Origin: Bretschneidera sinensis
Lineage: Eukaryota; Streptophyta; Magnoliopsida; Brassicales; Akaniaceae
NCBI GenBank assembly: GCA_023935145.1
Contig: CM043702.1
Location: 74,792,820 to 74,856,819 of the forward strand
Reading direction: 5' to 3'
DNA length: 64,000 bases
The position numbers and the translations under genes were made by a program. The notes beneath the pieces are model-generated. The model was not told where the DNA came from. It ran no database searches and saw only the letters and a program-made list of their open reading frames with translations. Shown here one piece after another: positions 32,692 through 44,189 of the stretch; position 1 is the stretch's first letter; every line of letters begins with the position of its first letter.

Positions 32692-33980
32692 CACCCCCAA
32701 ACTTACATATTGATGGTCCCTTAGCAATACAAAATTAAAGACTATGTTAGAACAAAATTTAAAGATAAATTCAGTTCCATGATACTCAAAGATTTTGGTT
32801 GCAAATAAAACTATGATAATCGTTCATGAGTAAGCTTAAAATAAAAATATATTTTGGATTGCAAAAGGACTTTCAAAAGTTCATGTTACTTACCTATGGT
32901 TGGCTTAAGCCATCACAAGTTTGATTTGTGTGTGATGAATTAGCACATATAAGATGGGGCTTCCACATAATTTTACCGTATAGGGTTTCGATGCCCAAAC
33001 TTTTATCGAACTCCTTATCAAAGAGAGCAAAAATGGCATAATACTTACTTTTTCTTTTTCTATTTCTTTTTATCATGTGATCTTTACCATGTTGAGTTCC
33101 ATCAAGCTTTCTATTTGACCCTTGTAACTAGTGTTTAGCCAATGACTCCCAGACTAGATGGTTTTAGGGCATAAGGTGTAAAGACACCCTTAAGGACTTA
33201 CTAACTCGAATAAAAAAGGCTACGGAACTAACTGGTTTTTATACTTCTTAATGCAATTCTCACATTTTGACGTGAACACTCAATGCTTACCGAGGCAAGA
33301 GGCCCAGTTACTCAGTGGAAAGTTTTTACTGATCATTAGAAGCTTTTTTGATCACTTTTTGCATGATGAACATTTTTATTTTTTTTTTCTTCTTTATTTT
33401 TCTTATGCCAAAGTGTTCTTTTCAACAAGTTATCCGATTATAGTTCGATTATGGAAACATATACAAGAGAAATATATGTTATACCCCACACAAATGCGTG
33501 TTAAATGTGCTCGTGCAAATTTGGATCAAACTCGTGAATTCTTAGGTGTCTTGAGGTAGGTAACTAAACTTTGTAAAATTCCCATTGCAATACTATGTAT
33601 TCTAGCTTTTAAGCTTACTAATGAAGTGTTATCAAATTTTTAAATCAACCAAAAATTTTGTTTGCCAAAAGAACATGCATTTATCTTCCAAAAAAAAACT
33701 GGGACTTAGTGTGTGCATGTGTTTCAAGTGTGTGTGTGATAGTATCTAGTATCTCCCACTGCCCCCAAACTTAAAATACACATTGTCCCCAATGTGTGTG
33801 TCATGGAAAGATCTGACCTGGGAGATGGAGAACTAGGTTGCTTGCTTTGCTTGTAACACGCCCCCAAACTTGAACTGGATGCACGCACTAAGTAGCTGAC
33901 AAAGAAAAATAAACATTGTTCAGAAAACAAGAAATAAAAATACTAGATATGTAAATATAAATATAAACAAAATAAAAATA
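32692..33980 (-). other. Element E polypurine tract and 3' noncoding region
   Basis: Polypurine tract cacccccaaactta (plus strand) at 32692-32705. Beyond it: AT-rich tail, AAACCA/TGGTTT-like and GGTGT/ACACC hairpins near 33150-33195 (decayed), one ACTGAG-type unit near 33255-33325, the block 2 hairpin at 33778-33797 (perfect arms) with its polypurine-like run near 33758-33775, and a second run near 33862. No gene seen. Confidence 0.7.
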
Positions 33981-34935
33981 CTAAAATGAAAAGGATAAGT
34001 CTGGGGTGCCTCCCATGAGCGCTAAGTTTAACCTCTTCAGTCGGACCAAGCCTTTTTTTTCCCCAAAACAAAGATTGGCAGCAACTAGCACAGGTGGTGT
34101 CTTATTCTCTCCCTTATAAGCATAAGTTAAGTGCTCTGGAAATTGCTTGAATTCCAAGTTAGGTGCCTGTATAATAAAAGGGACAAAAATAATATTAGTA
34201 GGCACATGAGGGTCAAATGGATCGGTGTACTTACTTGGATGCTTTGGAGAGGCCTCAAGGAGGTGCACAGTGTCGATGATGTCATCAGTAACATCCTCAG
34301 ATTTTAGCTCAACATCTGATCCTTTGAAACAATGGGTGAGGGTGGTCTCCAATGGATCAATGTGATGGACATGAAAAACTTGCTCAACAACACCTTATTG
34401 TCGTTCACTCAGCTCTTTAGCCAATTGCCCCACTTGTACTTCCAATCTTTGAATAGCTTGCTCATGCCTTGCAGTGGTTTGTCTTATCTCAGTCTGAAAT
34501 TGCCTTTCCTCTGACATAAACTGATCTTGTGAGGTCATCAATTGTTGTTGCTGAGTTGCCAATTGCATTACAAGACTCTCTAGGTCGCTTTTCTTTGATT
34601 CAGGAACTGAGTGGGCTACTTGTTGGGAGTTCCTTTGTTGCCCTTTAATGTTCAAGGCATTTGGATTATTGCTCCATGAGTGATTCCACCATTCAGTATT
34701 GTAGGTATTTGCATAAATGTTGTAGTTTTTCAGTCCCACATAGTCCGCTTGCTCTTGATCTATAGATAAATATAAAGGGCAAGTGTCAGTAGTGTGATCA
34801 AAACGAGAACATACAACATACCTAAAGTTGTTTGGCTCATGGACTAGGTGAGATGTTTTGAGCAGTCATGGTGTTTATAAGCATATCGAGCATCCTCTCC
34901 ATAGAAGCTAGATAAGTATATGTAGCTTCCGCCAT
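33981..34935 (-). pseudogene. gag: Element E mini-gag
   Basis: Starts at 34935 (MAEATYTYL). The zinc-knuckle region loses frame near 34815. From about 34739 it is open: NNPNALNIKGQQRNS, QLATQQQQLMTSQDQFMSEE, TTARHEQAIQRLEVQVGQL, then a stop near 34395, METTLTHCFKGSDVELKS and the pre-RT peptide APNLEFKQFPEHLTYAY. The usual FGEK-stop is lost, so the frame runs through conserved block 1 to 33981. Confidence 0.76.
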
Positions 34936-35225
34936 TGGTGCTTCTCCTTCGAAGGAATTAGTTGAAAAGCTTTAGTGCAGCGGTTTCAGTACTACTGCTC
35001 GGGTACTCTCTGGAGCTTTTGCGCTTGAGTGCTCCAAGAATAGCGCTCGATCACACCAAGGAGTGCGCTCGATCGCAATGAGGACAGAAACTCCTTTGCT
35101 GAATAGAAAACGAAAAAAAGGAATAAATCTGATTTTTAAAAAAAAAATAAAAAATAAAACGGAACCGAATAAAATAAAAATAAAAAAATCTAATGAAAAT
35201 AATTCCAAAAAGAAATTTAGCACAA
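34936..35225 (-). other. Element E leader
   Basis: Hairpin arms gcagcggt...actactgc at 34977-34998 (imperfect), motifs GCTCGATCGCA at about 35045-35080, then an A-rich (plus strand) stretch to the primer site. Confidence 0.58.
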
Positions 35226-35243
35226 TCCCCGACAACGGCGCCA
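35226..35243 (-). other. Element E primer-binding site
   Basis: Plus strand tccccgacaacggcgcca; minus TGGCGCCGTTGTCGGGGA, one change from the tRNA-Asp-type consensus. Confidence 0.8.
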
Positions 35244-35249
35244 AAAACT

Positions 35250-36570
35250 TGTTGTGCGATTATCTACCTAAATAAATAAGCAAATAATCGTACTTGTTTT
35301 ACTTGCAAGTGCGCAAGGTCAATAGTAGCATAGTGTGCGAATGCAAGATCATCTCCATAGGGATTGGTAAATTTAACTTTAGAATTAGTTTCGCAATAAT
35401 AAAATAAAAACAAGAGAAATAAATATTGAATTTGAAATAATAAAGATAAAGGCGTAGAGACTTGATATCCACCACTAATTATGCTACCACAACAAAACAG
35501 TATGCCAATGCTTTACTCATGTCATGAATACCTAATGTTTGTCAACCTAAGGGCATGGTATCTACTCCTTAAGCTATTGATCTTCCAAAGAAACGAGTTA
35601 AGCATGGTATCTACTCTAACTCTTTTCTTTCTTAAGGGATTCAGCATGGTATCTACTGAGTTGTTCCATAAGAGAGCATAAGATCTTTGGAAATCAACAA
35701 CCACATAGGACCTAGGGCATGGTATCTACTCCCGGTTTCCCATGTTGATTAACCCAAGAATCCAGTGTGGATATCTTTTGTTACTATTGTTGAACCCAAG
35801 ACTCGGTCATCCAAATTGATTCAACTAACTAATCCATACCACATGCACATATTTATTAGACATATACATATGAGGAATTTAAATAAAAGCAGGTATTAAT
35901 CAAGTTAAGCAACACAACATAAATATCCCAAAGGCACCAATACTAAATTTATTGAGTAAACATAATTAGGGCTTCAACCAAGCCCTACTAGAAAATTAGT
36001 TAAACATAGTTGTGATGCTAAACAACATTATAAAATAAAATACAAAGGAAAGAAGAAACCTGAAAACACTATGGAGAAGAGTCTTCAATTCGTCTCCACA
36101 ATCTCTCATTCGGGCTCGTCCGATCTCTGGCCTCCCCGAACAAAAACTAAACTAAAAAGGGAGATATGCTCCTCCAAAGGGAGATTAAAAGATAAAAGAA
36201 AGGATATCTAATTTATGTTTTTAAAAGTGTATTTAAAGGGGTTGAATAATCCTAGAAGACTCAGGATACCCTAAATATCCTAAAACATAAAAACTCCTTT
36301 ATTTCCAAAACTGGTTCTGCCGCTTTACTGTTCACGCTCGTACATGTTCGCTCGATCGCATGCGTGGTGCGCTCGATCACAATACTACGCTCGATCGCCC
36401 TTCCTGGTGCGCTCGATCGCACTCCAGACAGTATCTGCTCCAGGTTTTTCAGTTTTCTTCCTTTTAAGCTCCAAAATGCTTCATTTTCTTCATAGACCTA
36501 TAAAAACCATGTAAAACACATAAATGAAGTAAAATGGACTAAAATAACATAAATTAGGGCTTAAAAAATG
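35250..36570 (-). repeat. Element E 5' LTR, interrupted by G
   Basis: TGTTGTGCG start. Array at 36348-36422. The TATA box is mutated (tatttaaa at 36230-36237). The LTR stops at aaatg 36570, exactly where TGATAGGAGC of G starts, so G appears inserted in it. Confidence 0.86.
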
Positions 36571-37615
36571 TGATAGGAGCTTAAATATTCACTCTGCTCT
36601 CGATCGAGCCATGTACGGGCGTGAACAATAAAGTGGCAGAACCAGTTTTGGAAATAAAGGAGTTTTTATGTTTTAGGAAATTTAAGGTTTCCTGAGTCTT
36701 CTATGATTATTCAACCCCTATAAATACACTTGTAAAAACACAAATTAGAGATCCCTTCTTTTATCTTTTAATCTCTCTTTGGAGGAGATCTCTCTTTTGG
36801 GGGATCAAGCTCTCTTTTAGTTTTAGCTTTTGTTCGGGGAGGCCGAAGGCTGGACGAGCCCGAAGGAAGAGATTGTGGAGACGAATTGATGACTCTTCTC
36901 CATAATGTTTTCGGGTTTCTTCTTTCCTTTTCATCTTATTATGTGTAATTAACTTTTTGGTAAGGGCTTGGTTGAAGCCTTAATTATGTTTACTCAATAA
37001 TTCAGTATTGGTGCCTTTGGGATATTTATGTTGTGTTGCTTAACTTGATTAATGCCTGTGTTTATTTAAAATTTCTCATATGTATATGTCTGATCAATAT
37101 GTGCATGTGGTATGGACTTGTTAGTTAGACCAATTTGGATGACTGAGTCCTGGGTCTGAAATTAGCAACAAAAGATATCCACACCGGATTCTTGGGTTAA
37201 TAAACATGGGAAACCGGGAGTAGATACCATGCCCTAGGACTTATGTGGTTGTCGATTTCCATAGTACCTATGCTCTCTTAAGGAACAATTCAGTAGATAC
37301 CATGCTGAATCCCTTAAGACAGAAAAGAGTTAGAGTAGATACCATGCCTAACTCGTTGCTTAGGGAGATCAATAGCTTAAGGAGTAGATATCATGCCCTT
37401 AGGTAGACAAACATTAGGTATTCATGACATGAGTAAAGCATTGACATACTGTTTTGTTGTGATAGCATAATTAGTGGTGGATATCAAGTCCCTACGCATT
37501 TATCTTTATTATTTCCAACTCTATATTTATTTTTCTTGTTTTTTTTTCATTATTTCGAAACTAATTCTAAATCAAACTTTACCAATCCCTATGGAGAGGA
37601 TCTTGCATTTGCACA
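36571..37615 (+). repeat. Element G 5' LTR, part 1
   Basis: TGATAGGAGC start, then an internal deletion after attca (36592) that removes most of the motif array. TATA at 36719-36726. It ends with GCACA (37611-37615), the left duplication of F. Confidence 0.86.
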
Positions 37616-37798
37616 TGATGAGAGTCATAAAATGTATCTAAACAATACTTAATTGTTAGCATTTTAGGGTTGATTGAGGTTGGAATTACACTTTTATACC
37701 TTAATAACTCTAAAGTGTTATTCTTGAATCGTTGACTTATTTCAGTGCATTTTCAGGTACTTTGGGCTTCAAAAAGAGATAGAAAAGCTATCATCATT
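37616..37798 (+). repeat. Element F 5' LTR stub
   Basis: First 183 bp, nearly the same as the start of the 3' LTR at 44190 (TGATGAGAGTCATAAAATG...). It is cut at tcatcattt by the copia-3 LTR. Confidence 0.88.
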
Positions 37799-38119
37799 TG
37801 TAAAAGAATACAAAATACAAAATGTTTGAATGAATTCTATTTTCTGATATTCCAGGCTTGCGGTTTACAGTAGTATATATAAAAACAATTGTGACCGATT
37901 TCCTAAATATTTGCAACATGTGAACATAGTTTAAATGTCTATACAACTATACAATTATCTCTAAATTTCAGTAAGAATCTTGTGGAATAATTACTGCATT
38001 ATCTTCGGTTACATGTAGGTATAGCAGATATGATTTCCTAGTCTTCGGCAGGATCTTTATTGGAATGATTCTCCTGATTTGCAGCAGTGATTTCAGATGA
38101 AATCACTTGATCTTCTACA
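37799..38119 (-). repeat. copia-3 3' LTR
   Basis: About 321 bp. On minus it starts TGTAGAAGATC after the polypurine tract (GATTGAGGGGGCG, 38120-38135) and ends CTTTTACA at the F boundary. Short LTRs and a GAGGGGG tract fit the Ale/Retrofit group. Confidence 0.7.
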
Positions 38120-40004
38120 CGCCCCCTCAATCTGAAGGGGAGATCACGGACATTCAGATTGTTCTTGGCATCTGTGAATTTCTTTGGTGATAGGGGCTTT
38201 GTGAGTGCATCTGCAAGTTGGTCACAGCTTGAAATGAACTGGACTTTCAATTGTTTTTGATTAACTTGATCTCGAACAAAGTGGAAGTCAATCTCTATGT
38301 GTTTTGTTCTGGCATGGAATACCGGATTTGATGTAAGATATGTAGCACCAATATTGTCGCACCAAAGAGTAGGTGGTTGCCGAAGTGGAATTCCCAGCTC
38401 ATGTAAAATTGATTTTATCCACATTAGCTCAGCTGCCGTGTTTGATAAAGCTTTGTATTCAGCCTCAGTGCTGCTACGTGCCATTGTTGGTTGTTGCTTA
38501 CAGCTCCATGAGATCAAGTTTGGTCCTTGAAAAATGCAATGAGCTCCTACTGATCTTCTGTCATCGCGGTCTGCTGCCCAGTCCGAATCGGAGAAAGCAT
38601 GAAGATCAAGATTTGCAGCTTTTGCAATTAACAAGCCTGTTGAAACAGTATATTTGAGATAGTGAAGTATTCGCTTGACGGCTTGCCAGTGTGTGTCAAG
38701 AGGATTATGCATAAACTTGCTAACTTTGTGGACTGCAAAGGCTAAGTCAGGCCTTGTAAAAGCAAGATATTGCATACTGCCAACCATGCTTCTGTAAAGA
38801 TTTGCATCAGCACATGGTTTGCCATCTGAGGCAGTGAGAGTGCAAGTTGAAGCCATCGGACTAGAGCATGGTTTTGCTTGATCCATGTTGCTCTTTTTGA
38901 GAAAATCAACTATGTATTTCCTTTGTGTGAGATAGATACCTTCTTGGCATCTGAGAGCTTCGACACCAAGAAAGTAATTAAGCGGCCCCAATTCTTTGAC
39001 TGCAAAGTCTGTCTTCAAGCTTTGAATGACTCGGTTGATGACAGCTGAACTCGATCCAGTTATTAATATATCATCGACATAAATTAAAACATAAACAGTG
39101 GCAGTTTTTGTTTTAAAAATGAACAATGATGTATCAGCTTTGCTTTCATGAAAATGTAGTGATTTGAGCTTGTCTGAGAGTTTAGAAAACCAAGCTCTTG
39201 GAGCTTGCCGCAATCCATACAATGATTTATGCAACTACAGACATGATTTGGAAATTAAGGATGAATAAAACTTTGTGGTTGTGTCATGAAGACGTCCTCA
39301 TGTAGATCACCATGAAAAAATGCATTTTGCACATCAATTTGTTGTATAGGCCAATCTTGAGTGACCGCAATTGAAAGAACCAATCTAATTGTAGCATGCT
39401 TGATAACCGGACTAAAGGTTTCTGAAAAATCAATACCTTCTTGTTGGTGAAAACCTTTGGCGACTAATCGAGCTTTGTGGCGCTCTATAATTCCATCAGC
39501 TTTCCTTTTGACTCGGTAAACCCACCGACAGCCAACAATATTTGCATTTGGTGATTTTGGAACCAAGGACCAAGTTCCATTTTGAAGCAATGCATTGAAT
39601 TCTTTGTTCATGGCTTCTCTCCAACAATTTGATTTGGATGCTTCTGTAAAGCAGGTTGGTTCTTTGGTAGTAGAGCTTTCGGCCAGCAATGCTCGAGGTA
39701 GAGGATGTCGAATATAGTCATCAGAGTGCTTGCGAGGTTTGTGAATATTGTTCTTAGATCTTGTTGTCATTGGATGGTGATTGGAGATAGCAGGCATATC
39801 GGATGGTGAAGATGTTCTGTTTTGTGGCAGATCCGAGAGCAAGTCTGTATGTTGCAGTGCAACAGTGGCATCCTGATTGGTGATTGCTTCAGCTGGACCT
39901 GTAGGAAGAGACAAACAAGGTGTAGAGACAGTTCTAATAGAATAATGGTTAGATTGCAAATCACTAGAACTAAGAGAAGGGGAGATATTGATGTTATGAG
40001 GCAT
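38038..40004 (-). pseudogene. pol: copia-3 RT and RNase H, almost intact
   Basis: Minus-strand copia RT and RNase [69 protein letters not shown], catalytic YVDDILITGSS near 39085-39050. RNase H: LHAFSDSDWAADRDDRRSVG, SSTEAEYKALSNTAAE, HARTKHIEIDFHFVRD. One stop and one single-base loss near 39235-39255 are the only breaks seen across about 650 codons. It is clearly younger than the copia-1 and gypsy copies. The frame continues about 27 codons into the LTR. Confidence 0.92.
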
Positions 40005-40216
40005 TGCCTACTTGAACCTGATCTATACCTTGATAGTCATCATTCTGAAGGTTCAGATTGTTGAGGTCATTAGTGACGTCATGCGTGGCACCAGTGTCAG
40101 CATGCCATTCGGTATCCCAAGTGCCAGTAGGAGCAGCGACCATAGCTTGTTTATTTTATGGTTTTGGATCCTGGTAAGACAGATCAAACCGAAAATAGCA
40201 TTTTCAAGCTGAGTGT
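40005..40216 (-). pseudogene. pol: copia-3 protease start and half zinc knuckle
   Basis: Minus strand: protease active site WHADTGATHDVTNDL near 40105-40065 and GIDQVQVGNA, then an abrupt switch to the linker before RT. The second half of protease and all of integrase are deleted. Upstream is the end of a CCHC knuckle (GHSA, stop, KCYFRFDLSYQ) near 40205-40170, cut off at the F gag boundary. Confidence 0.8.
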
Positions 40217-42551
40217 CCTGGGTTTGAGAATGAAAACCCCTATATCCATATTAGGGAATTTGAGGAAGTAGTAGCTACTTTTCACAGTAGGGCTGATATG
40301 ATAGACATCGTCAAACTTCAGTTTTTCCCTTTTCACTTAAGGAAAAAGCCAAGGCTTAGCTGTACTCGTTAAGGCCTAGGTCCATAGGTAGTTAGGATGA
40401 GATGACTTGAGTTTTCTTCCAAAAACACTTCCCCATCCATAAGACCAACAACCTCAAGAGACAAATTTCAAACTTTGCACAAAAGGAGAGTGAAACCTTA
40501 TATCAAGTTTGGAAATATTTCAAGGACCTTTTGAATTCTTGTCCACACCATGGGTATGAGAGTTGGCGGGTAGTTAGCTATTTCTATGATGGACTCCTAA
40601 GTAAGGAAAGGCAGTTCATAGAAATGATGTGCAATGGGAATTTTCTTCAAAAAGATCCCGACCAAGCCATAGATTTCTTAGATGACCTATCAGAAAAAGC
40701 CCACACTTGGACTGAACCAGATGCCATTGAAGGCACTAGGAGAAATCAACCCGCTCGGATTTACCAACTTAAGGAAGAGGACAACCTTAAAACCCGTTTA
40801 GAGGCCCTAACTAAGGAAATTGAAGCCTTAAAAACCAAGGACACTAGAACCCCTAAACCGGTTGCTAGAGCAGAGTCCTATGAGCCTTGTTTCATGTGTA
40901 ATGGGGTAGATCATTTGCCTAGGGATTGTCCAACCTATTTTGAGATGAAGGGAGAGTGTAATGCTTTAGGTATACCCTCTAGCAAACCATACTCACCCTA
41001 CTCTAGCACCTATAATCTTTGTTGGAAGAATCACCCTAATTTTGGTTGGAGATCCGATATACAACCTCATCCCCACTCTAGTACCTAATGGCAACCGGAA
41101 GCAACAACAATTAATGCACCTCAACAATCTTTACCTTTGGAAGATTTGTTTAAGTCATTTTTGCAGGTACATGCCAAGCGTGTGGAAGATCAAGGAAAAA
41201 TAAATCAACGGTTGTTAGAGGAACAATAAGCGATCGAAGAGGAATAAAAGGTAATAAAGAGTCAACTCACCAAGTTGACTAGTTTCTTGACGATTCAAGA
41301 ACAAGGTCGGTTTCCTTCACAGCCACAACCTAATCCAAGGGGACAATATATGGCACAAAACTCCAATCCTGAAAATCAAAACAATAGAGAGGTTAATGCC
41401 ATAATTACTCGCAGCAGTAAGACAATTGATGGTACCACTCTACCATCACACTTGATTCCTAATACCATGAGCGACAAGGATAAAACCCCAAGGAATAAGA
41501 GGCCTGTGATGTTTATTGCCCACTGGTGCCTTTCCCTCAAGCACTCCTTAAACTTAAGGAGATAAATACAACATTAAAAGGTGAGATTCTTGAACAACTT
41601 CAGCATGTTAAAATTAATCTTCCTCTTCTTCATGTCATAAAACAGATTCTCAACTATGCTAAAGTCATCAAGGATCTATGCACACTCAAGAGGAAGCACA
41701 ATATGAAGAAGATGGCATTTTTAATGGAGCAAGCAAGTGCTGTAATTAGCAGCAAGACACCGGCCAAATATAAAGATTCGGGCTATCCAACTGTGACTTG
41801 CCAAATTGGAAATAAACCTTGTGGCCAAGCATTGCTAGATTTGGGTGCTAGTGTGAACCTCATGCCATACTCCATGTACTTGCAGCTTGGTCTTGGTGAG
41901 ATCAAACCAACCTCCGTGGTACTTCAATTAGCGGATAGATCGGTAAGAAAACCAAGAGGTATTATAGAAGATGTTTTGTTGCAAATTGATAATTTCTACT
42001 ATCCTGTTGATTTTTTTGTTTTAGATATTGTTTCTATTATAAACACGGAGTTCAAAATTCTTTTGATACTTGGAAGACCATTCCTTGTCACCGCCAATGC
42101 CCTCATTAATTGTAGGAATGGCCTAATGACATTATCATTTGGAAATAGGACTTTAGAGGTAAATGTTTTTCGAGTCCCATGGCAACCACATGAAGATGAT
42201 GAGTACATCAAAGATAATTCTAACTCTTCAGAATTCATTCCTAATAATCTTGAGTTCAAAGATTCTTCAAATTATCCCCATGCCGTTAATGTTGTTGATG
42301 TTTTTGATAAGCCATAGGAATTTATTAAAACATCTTGCCAACCATGCTTTGAGAAGTTGCTTGAGAGAAGTCACATGGATGCGGGAATCAAATACCCTAT
42401 TGCTAATAGTAAATGGGCATCACCAAAAACGCTTGAGCCACATGTGGTGGACTTTAAGTATTCCTTGCCATCGCCAAAGCGTACAAGCACAAAAGTTTGT
42501 AGCAAAGCAGTGGCTGGTGCATCCAACTCATGTTTTTCAAGGAGGGAATAA
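40217..42551 (+). pseudogene. gag: Element F gag-protease
   Basis: Athila/Tat-like Gag and retropepsin. Capsid (GFENENPYIHIREFEEVV near 40220, SYFYDGLLSKERQFIEMMC near 40580, AIDFLDDLSEKAHTWTE); zinc knuckle CFMCNGVDHLPRDC near 40890-40930 with all ligands; Gln/Lys-rich segment; protease with the intact active-site motif ALLDLGASVNLMPYSMYL near 41830-41885, LQLADRSVRKPRGIIEDVL and LILGRPFLVTANALINCRNG. Frameshifts near 40330-40500 and 41510-41530; stops near 41087, 41227, 41246 and 42315. The final segment runs to 42551. RT never follows. With H it is the fullest coding unit of the non-autonomous group here. Confidence 0.85.
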
Positions 42552-44176
42552 GAGTGTCTGGCTAAAGACGTAAAACTTAGCGCTCATGGGAGGCACCCCA
42601 TAGCATATCCTTTTATTTTTATTGTTATTGTTTTTCATAATTCTTTTTCTTATTTATTATTAGTATTTTGCTGTTTTCCAGTTTTACTTTCATATTTCTT
42701 TTTCAAGGACAAATATACGAAGCAGTTCAAATGGTGGTGCACAATTTTCAGCTTTTGTGCACTTTTGGCTACAAGGGGAGTTTCCTTATCTTTTACTTTC
42801 ACATTGAGGACAACGCATACTTTAAGTTGGGGGTGGAGGAAACATATTTCTGTTTTTCATGTTTTTCATTGAACTGCTTGGTGTCATTTTACCTTTTTGT
42901 TGTTTTTAGCCTTGGAGTTGATTCATATGTCGATGATATGAGCCTAATTGAGATAGCGTATAGCGTTTAGAAGAAGTTAAATCTTGCTTCGCTTTGAGAA
43001 TAAATTAAGTGTCAATCTTTCTTTGGTTTGAGACTCTGGTTTGTGGTAAGATTGCTTGATTAGTGTAAAGCATTTAAAGAAGTTTTATGTGCGATTGTTT
43101 TGTGAATACTTTTGTGGTCTCTACAAGCTCTAGAACTTATTTGATAATCACTTGAGGCGAAAATCATAGAATTCACATTACCTAGGATATGATGTAGGCC
43201 ATTTTTGGACCGTTTGAGCCTTTTTAAACTTACCCTTGTTATATTTATCGCTAGCCACCTATTTGAACCTTTTTCTTGAAAAAGAATTTGAGCTTTGTTT
43301 CTTTCGATAGCCCATTTACTCACCTTTATGAGCTTAAAAATATTTTATCCTTACCTTTCTTTTAAAAGAACTTAGTTATACATATTTATTGAGAAGCACT
43401 TAAGAAGAGTAAGGGTGGAAATATGAGAAAATATTACTACCATAACCTAAGTACATTAAAAGAGATAAGTTGGGGGTTGTGAAAAAAAAGGAAAAGAATG
43501 AAAGAGGAGGTGAATGGTCTTATGCCAAAATAAAAAATAAAAAAAAGAGAAAAAATGAATTATGGCAAAGAAAGAAGAAAAGAAAAAAAATGGTGATTTA
43601 TTGCGAGAAATGCTCGAAAAATGGTTGAAAGAGTTGGGTGTTGAAGTAAGGTTATCTTGTGCTTAAAGTGGTTGTGTTTAAATTAAGAGACTTAGTTCTT
43701 TTATTTGTTTAAACTTTCCCATTCTTTCTTGACCTTTACCCTAGCCTAACGTTACAAGCTTATTAAAGACCTATTGATCCGATGTAGTATGATTTTTCTA
43801 CATAGTGGAGAGTGATTTGATAAGTGAGCTTATGGAGCTTGATTTGTGATTGATGTCACGCAATTTAATATGTTTTTAGAGGCCAAGACTTGTATTCATG
43901 CTATGTTGTGCATAAAATCATCTGGGTGTTCGGACTAATGTATTGTGGTAACGTGGATGTTAAGAGCGATAGCGATTTTAAGGTTGACATTTGGATTATT
44001 CTTGGACTTGAGTGATATTTAATGATTCTATTTTTTTGTGTGTTATGCATGTTTTTTAGAAAAAGATTTTTGAATCACTCTTGGTTAACACCAACATTAC
44101 TGTATTTTGCTTTGATTTCTAAATAAAGAATTCATTTCATGTCTTTCACTTGAATTGCTAGGGACTAGCAATAAGT
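42552..44176 (+). other. Element F 3' noncoding region
   Basis: Conserved block 1 at 42559-42600 and block 2 (CACATTG/AGGA/CAACG, then tttaagttgggggtgg) at 42799-42836, both shared with the C-type group despite an unrelated LTR. The remainder is T-rich, then purine-rich (43480-43610, many gaaag/aaaaag runs), then AT-rich. No ACTGAG hairpins and no gene seen. Confidence 0.7.
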
Positions 44177-44189
44177 TAGTTAGGGGTTG
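44177..44189 (+). other. Element F polypurine tract
   Basis: agttaggggttg before TGATGAGAG. Confidence 0.65.

Larger units (their letters stand above)
31319..36570 (-). mobile_element. Element E: Athila-like non-autonomous element (-)
   Basis: 3' LTR 31319-32691, polypurine tract, noncoding region, mini-gag about 33981-34935, leader, primer site 35226-35243, 5' LTR 35250-36570 cut off where G's LTR begins. Confidence 0.88.

Noticed and set aside
38297..38657. Plus-strand ORFs over copia-3
   Set aside because: Shadows of the strong minus-strand RT/RNase H frame.
43060..43323. 87-codon minus-strand ORF in element F
   Set aside because: Isolated ORF in the AT-rich 3' noncoding region, antisense to the element, with no recognised motif.
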